Source: CAZTLI01 sp964614375
GTDB taxonomy: Bacteria; Chloroflexota; Anaerolineae; Aggregatilineales; Phototrophicaceae
Assembly: GCA_964614375.1 (NCBI GenBank)
Contig: CAZTLI010000280.1
Location: 1-7,228, forward strand
DNA: 7,228 nt
Direction: 5' to 3'
Positions 4,051 to 7,228 of the stretch are shown here, piece after piece (positions within the stretch are counted from its first letter, which is position 1; the number at the start of each line of letters is the position of its first letter). The notes beneath the pieces were generated by a model. It searched no databases. It was not told the origin of the DNA and saw only the letters and a list, made by a program, of their open reading frames with translations. The position numbers were made by a program, and so were the translations under genes.

Positions 4051-6737
4051 GCCCCCTCCACAATCGCAATTTCTTCGTCCGTCAGGCCATACAAGTCATA
4101 GACCAGCGCATCAATATCCGCGTCCAACTGCTCGATTTGCCGCGCGAGGTCGTGCCGTTTATCGTCCAATGTCGATTCGGCGGCGGCGTGGGCTTGTTTG
4201 AGCGCCAACATCCGTTCGACCATACCCACCATACGGTCATGTGACGATTTATCCACTTGAGGAAAAGGCAGTGCCTTTACATCCGTTATCGTGACTTGTG
4301 GAAAATCGTCCTTTGTGGCGGTGCTAACCTGCTTGATGTAGATATACGAGATTAATTTGCTATTCAGCAGCCCAAGCAGAAAATGATTGGACATTCCCAG
4401 ATTGTTTGACTTAACTACATACAGATTCTTGTTTGTAATGAAAGTGTCGGTTACAAGAGAAGACATTAATCTCTGGCGTCTATTCACTAAGCGTCGCAAT
4501 AATATCCTCTCGTTTTCAAACCAATGAAACTGTTTTGGATATTCTTTCATCTTAGGGCCATATTCGACCCAATTCTCTAGCTGCTCCTGAGTCTCGTAAC
4601 GATAAATACTGCCCTCAAAGTATAGAAATTGTTTGTTGGTTTGCCTTGTTTTTGTAAGCAATTCATTGTCAAAAAGAACTCCACGTCTAATTTTTATAGC
4701 TTGTGAAAATGTGTTATCACAACTAGCTCTCAATCGCTCAATTAGCTTTAATGCGTCCAAGTCTAGTACAAATTTGTGATTATCTGTACTCAACCAATCC
4801 GATTGCTTGATTCGTCTGTATTGTTCTAAACTAATTTCAACATCCAGCAAATTTAACTTTTTTGGATACTCGTAAGTAAGAACACGATGATTCTGTGAAG
4901 CGGTCTGATTTGAAGAAACTATAATTAATGTGTCGATATACGCATCAAAAATGTCGAACGGTAGAGTTATGATGGAGTCTATTTGAGACCCCAATATAAA
5001 ACGTCTCAAGTCCTCGTATGCGGGGCCACCTAGCCAACCCGCCGGAATAATTAAGCCGAATTTCCCGCCGTCGTTTTGAATAGAATAACCTAATTCCAAA
5101 AAGCATGTATAAACGTCTTTTGTACGGGAAAACGTGGCAAACTTCTCGCTGAGAAAATCACTCTGTTCACTCGATAGTTTCGCACCATACGGCGGATTGC
5201 CAATCACCACGTCAAAACCGCCCGCCAGCATCACCGCGCGGAATTGTTCGCCCCAATCAAAGGCCGCCTCGCCCGCCACCGCCGGGTCATCAATGAGGCT
5301 GTTGCCGTGTTTGATGTTGTCCAGCATCGGCAGCAGTTTACGTTCGCGCGCCGCCCGCAGCAGCAAATTCAAGCGCGCCACCTCCACCGCCTGCGGGTCG
5401 AGGTCTACGCCATAGATGTTCTCCTGCAAAATCCGCATCTTGCGCTGTTGTGGGAATTTTTTATCGCGTTCGTCGCCGTGTTCCGCCAACCAACTATCCA
5501 GCACATCGAAGGCTTCAATCAAAAACGATCCACTGCCACACGCCGGGTCGAGAATCCGCAGTTGGTGCGCTTTTTCCGGCGTCATATCCGGCGCATTCAA
5601 CAGCTTGCCCAGGGTTTGCTGGACGATATAACGCACGACAAAATGCGGCGTGTAATAAATGCCCTGTGCCTTGCGTTTGGTCGTCTTTCGCAGGTCGATG
5701 GCATCTTCGCCTTTGGGGTCTTGCGCCTTAAAACCCAGATACTGCTCATAGACCGCGCCCAACACATCGGCATCAATCGCGCTGAAATCGTAATTGGCAA
5801 ATCCGCCCTGTACGTCATACAAACCGTCGATGATGTCCCGCAGCAGGTTTTCATCGTTCACGGTCAGATGGTCGAGTGTCGTCTGGGCGAACAAACGCGC
5901 GTTGTAGATGTCGTCCAACTCACGGAATAACACCAGCAGGTCTTGAAACAGATTTTTCTTGCCGCCGCGTTTTTTCTCATATTGGCGCAGCAGGGAGCGC
6001 AACCGATTTTCTTCAATTTGACGGTCTTCAACCGTGCGGACGAAAATCAGACGGTCAAGAAAGCGTTGAATCGCCTCATCAACCTTCGTCGCGTCCTGTG
6101 ACCACAATGTTTCCGAAAAACCGCGTATATCTCTAAACAACGCCTGCCGCCACTTGGTCAAATCGGCAAACAACACATCTGTCACCCGCGCCCGTGACTT
6201 TTTCTTGCCCCACTTCTCGGCTGCGGCATCAATTTCACGGTCTTCCAGCGATGGTTTGGCGAGTAACCACAATTGCTCAAAGCCATCATCGGCATATTGC
6301 TCCCACGTCAGGTCAATAAACCGCGATTTCAAGGGGTCGCGTTCTTCCCAATCGGCATTGAACACCATCAACTGCTCAAAATCGCTCAATACCGTCCACG
6401 TCACCCCTTTCAGATAGGCATAATTGATGGCCTGCTGCATGTATTTTTTGTCGTTGAGGTCGGCGCTAAAGCGTTTGGCTTCCAGATAAAAATTCGTCAC
6501 GCCATTGATGCGGAAGCTGTAATCGGCAAACCCCGTCCCGATTTGCTCCTCTGCCCGGACTTCGCTCCGGTCTTCCATCTCCCAACCCAGCGCGCGGAAC
6601 ATCGGCACGAGGAAGTCTTTTTTGGTGTCTTCCTCTGTATAATTTTTCAAATCGCTCTTGCTAATCTGGCTGTATTTGTCAGCAAGCGCCGCGATTGCTG
6701 CCCGTGCGTCGTCTTTCGTCACCATCTGCATATCCAT
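4044..6737 (-). CDS. Type IIG restriction-modification enzyme (Eco57I-like)
   Basis: An 897-residue single-chain enzyme expected to cut and to methylate adenine (N6) at one target. The N-terminal nuclease (about 35-135) has the PD-(D/E)xK core, with Asp72 in GFADYSF and YLEAK (84-88). A helical linker leads to the methyltransferase: QGIYYTP (358-364), SAM-binding DPACGSGSF (397-405), YGVDLDP (442-448), HGNSLIDD (477-484) and catalytic NPPY (514-517). A TaqI-like specificity domain (about 680-828) and a coiled coil ending in DLYGLTDEEIAIVEG follow. All key motifs are intact. The start at 6737 has no obvious ribosome site; Met3 and Met5 are alternatives. It is solitary, with no separate specificity or restriction subunit in the window. 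Codons for about residues 524-827 are markedly AT-rich. Target sequence cannot be predicted. Confidence 0.95.
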   Translation of the reverse strand: MDMQMVTKDDARAAIAALADKYSQISKSDLKNYTEEDTKKDFLVPMFRALGWEMEDRSEVRAEEQIGTGFADYSFRINGVTNFYLEAKRFSADLNDKKYMQQAINYAYLKGVTWTVLSDFEQLMVFNADWEERDPLKSRFIDLTWEQYADDGFEQLWLLAKPSLEDREIDAAAEKWGKKKSRARVTDVLFADLTKWRQALFRDIRGFSETLWSQDATKVDEAIQRFLDRLIFVRTVEDRQIEENRLRSLLRQYEKKRGGKKNLFQDLLVLFRELDDIYNARLFAQTTLDHLTVNDENLLRDIIDGLYDVQGGFANYDFSAIDADVLGAVYEQYLGFKAQDPKGEDAIDLRKTTKRKAQGIYYTPHFVVRYIVQQTLGKLLNAPDMTPEKAHQLRILDPACGSGSFLIEAFDVLDSWLAEHGDERDKKFPQQRKMRILQENIYGVDLDPQAVEVARLNLLLRAARERKLLPMLDNIKHGNSLIDDPAVAGEAAFDWGEQFRAVMLAGGFDVVIGNPPYGAKLSSEQSDFLSEKFATFSRTKDVYTCFLELGYSIQNDGGKFGLIIPAGWLGGPAYEDLRRFILGSQIDSIITLPFDIFDAYIDTLIIVSSNQTASQNHRVLTYEYPKKLNLLDVEISLEQYRRIKQSDWLSTDNHKFVLDLDALKLIERLRASCDNTFSQAIKIRRGVLFDNELLTKTRQTNKQFLYFEGSIYRYETQEQLENWVEYGPKMKEYPKQFHWFENERILLRRLVNRRQRLMSSLVTDTFITNKNLYVVKSNNLGMSNHFLLGLLNSKLISYIYIKQVSTATKDDFPQVTITDVKALPFPQVDKSSHDRMVGMVERMLALKQAHAAAESTLDDKRHDLARQIEQLDADIDALVYDLYGLTDEEIAIVEGAD

Positions 6738-6757
6738 CGTTAATAGACCGTGTGACT

Positions 6758-6787
6758 ATCTTATCGTAGGGTGACGGTTGCACGCAA
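6758..6787 (-). promoter_or_regulatory. Weak alternative promoter of the R-M gene
   Basis: On the - strand TTGCGT (6782-6787) and TAAGAT (6758-6763, 4 of 6) are 18 bases apart. Both boxes are poor. The extended -10 at 6874-6882 is the better candidate. Confidence 0.2.
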
Positions 6788-6788
6788 C
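6777..6788. repeat. Small hairpin GTTGC-AC-GCAAC
   Basis: Perfect 5-bp arms with a 2-base centre, lying immediately beside the REP-like copy 2. If the R-M gene is read from 6874-6882, both would fold in its mRNA leader. Confidence 0.35.
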
Positions 6789-6791
6789 GTT

Positions 6792-6811
6792 GTAAGGGCG
6801 ATTGCCCCTAC
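6792..6811. repeat. REP-like hairpin, copy 2
   Basis: GTAAGGGC (6792-6799), GATT loop and GCCCCTAC (6804-6811), with one G-U position. Read on the - strand it begins GTAGGGGCAAT, exactly like copy 1 at 3905. It sits between two divergent genes, where no terminator is needed, which argues for a dispersed repeat. Confidence 0.6.
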
Positions 6812-6863
6812 TCAATAGGCCAAGACGGAATCGCGGCGTCAGGCACTGATGGACGTTGAAGAC

Positions 6864-6879
6864 TATAATGGTGATTATA
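6864..6879. promoter_or_regulatory. Palindromic divergent promoter core
   Basis: TATAAT (6864-6869), GGTG and ATTATA (6874-6879) make a perfect inverted repeat, giving an ideal -10 on each strand. On the - strand it is preceded by TGT (6880-6882), an extended -10 (TGnTATAAT) pointing at the R-M gene with a leader of about 130 bases. On the + strand it points at the secreted-protein gene at 6918 with a leader of about 42 bases. Neither direction has a convincing -35, so activators may be involved. Confidence 0.5.
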
Positions 6880-6906
6880 ACATTTCCAGATTGCCGACAG
6901 GCTGAA

Positions 6907-6911
6907 AGAGG
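6907..6911 (+). promoter_or_regulatory. Ribosome binding site of the right-edge gene
   Basis: AGAGG, six bases before the ATG at 6918. It selects this ATG over the in-frame TTG (6921) and ATG (6924). Confidence 0.6.
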
Positions 6912-6917
6912 CGGACG

Positions 6918-7228
6918 ATGTTGATGTTTAAACGCGCACTTGTGTTCATGGGGTGCATACTCGTATGGGCAACACCCGCAGCAAGCCAACAAGGTGATGA
7001 TTTCGTGCCCTATCAACGCCTGTATGTGACGTGTGAACATCCCGACACGAATGATTTCACGCCATTTGTCGATGTGTGTTCGTGGCAGCCGGGTGAGACT
7101 GAACGCCAACGCGAAACGACATCGGCTTACATTAGTGAATTGGCAATCTCGCCCGATGGCACAAAAATCGTCTATCTCACGCTGCCTGATGATTATGTAG
7201 ACGCGGTGCGGCGGGGCGAAGACCCTAC
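6918..7228 (+). CDS. Secreted, probably beta-propeller protein (3' end missing)
   Basis: An open frame of 103 codons that runs off the window. The start (MLMFKRALVF) is a signal peptide: a lysine-arginine end, hydrophobic core VFMGCILVWA, and a likely cut after ATPAAS before QQGDDF. A lipoprotein reading at Cys13 is possible but less likely, because the hydrophobic stretch continues after the cysteine. The mature part has two cysteines about 16 residues apart (in YVTCEHP and VDVCSW). It then shows ISPDGTKIVYL, the signature blade strand of TolB/WD40-type propellers. Such proteins act outside the membrane, often as binding modules; the ligand is unknown. It is divergent from the R-M gene and shares its upstream region. 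Confidence 0.78.
   Translation, partial: MLMFKRALVFMGCILVWATPAASQQGDDFVPYQRLYVTCEHPDTNDFTPFVDVCSWQPGETERQRETTSAYISELAISPDGTKIVYLTLPDDYVDAVRRGEDP

Noticed and set aside
5244..5930. Long + strand open frame (228 codons) inside the R-M gene
   Set aside because: It is wholly antisense to the conserved methyltransferase region, has no ribosome site and no recognisable family. It is a shadow of a GC-rich gene.
4044..6737. BREX PglX or DISARM methyltransferase
   Set aside because: The N-terminal nuclease core and TaqI-like specificity domain fit type IIG, and none of the BREX or DISARM partner genes is present in the window.
3478..6904. Shared 14-mer TTGCCGACAGGCTG at 3478-3491 and 6891-6904
   Set aside because: One copy is coding and the other intergenic, and the similarity stops abruptly. 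A single 14-base match in about 7 kb is not far from chance.
6756..7109. 117-codon - strand frame across the divergent region and the right-edge gene
   Set aside because: It would cover both promoters and run against a gene with a good ribosome site, signal peptide and propeller motif.

Overview
The window is about 7.2 kb of bacterial chromosome, roughly 50-55% GC. It carries six protein genes, the last one running off the right edge. The mix of genes fits an environmental bacterium, perhaps Chloroflexota (Anaerolineae-like): a cytosolic TPR protein, secreted proteins of PsbP-like and beta-propeller type, and intergenic regions with short dispersed repeats. That placement is an inference from general style; no taxonomic marker gene is present.

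Left to right: a plausible promoter (95-123) and ribosome site lead into a + strand TPR-repeat gene (181-1143), which ends at a perfect 9-bp hairpin. A convergent, gene-free stretch separates it from a - strand histidine-phosphatase gene (1403-2197). Further right, and also on the - strand, is a tightly coupled pair. The 74-codon DUF4177-like gene (3438-3662) ends two bases before the start of a secreted protein built from two PsbP-like domains (2335-3435). The phosphatase lies 137 bp downstream of that pair and could be read from the same transcript.

The right half is dominated by a single-polypeptide restriction-modification enzyme on the - strand (4044-6737; 897 aa). It joins a PD-(D/E)xK nuclease, an N6-adenine methyltransferase and a specificity domain (type IIG / Eco57I-like). 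It has no separate R, M or S partner in the window. Its middle third, the specificity part, is much richer in AT than the rest of the gene, which suggests a swapped recognition domain. It is divergent from the start of a secreted, probably beta-propeller, protein (6918 to the edge). The two share an intergenic region with a perfect TATAAT on each strand, arranged as a palindrome.

The non-coding DNA is the most unusual part. The 381-bp gap downstream of the R-M gene holds an array of 8-bp TCAGCNNN repeats, a run of inverted repeats, a CCGCAGAG-type degenerate repeat, a GTAGGGGCAAT/ATTGCCCTTAC hairpin that recurs on the other side of the R-M gene, and a perfect 12-bp telomere-like tandem duplication that carries the R-M stop codon and three further in-frame stops. 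I see no CRISPR array, transposase, tRNA or rRNA. I also see no multi-gene defence system beyond the solitary R-M enzyme, so I do not claim a new system.
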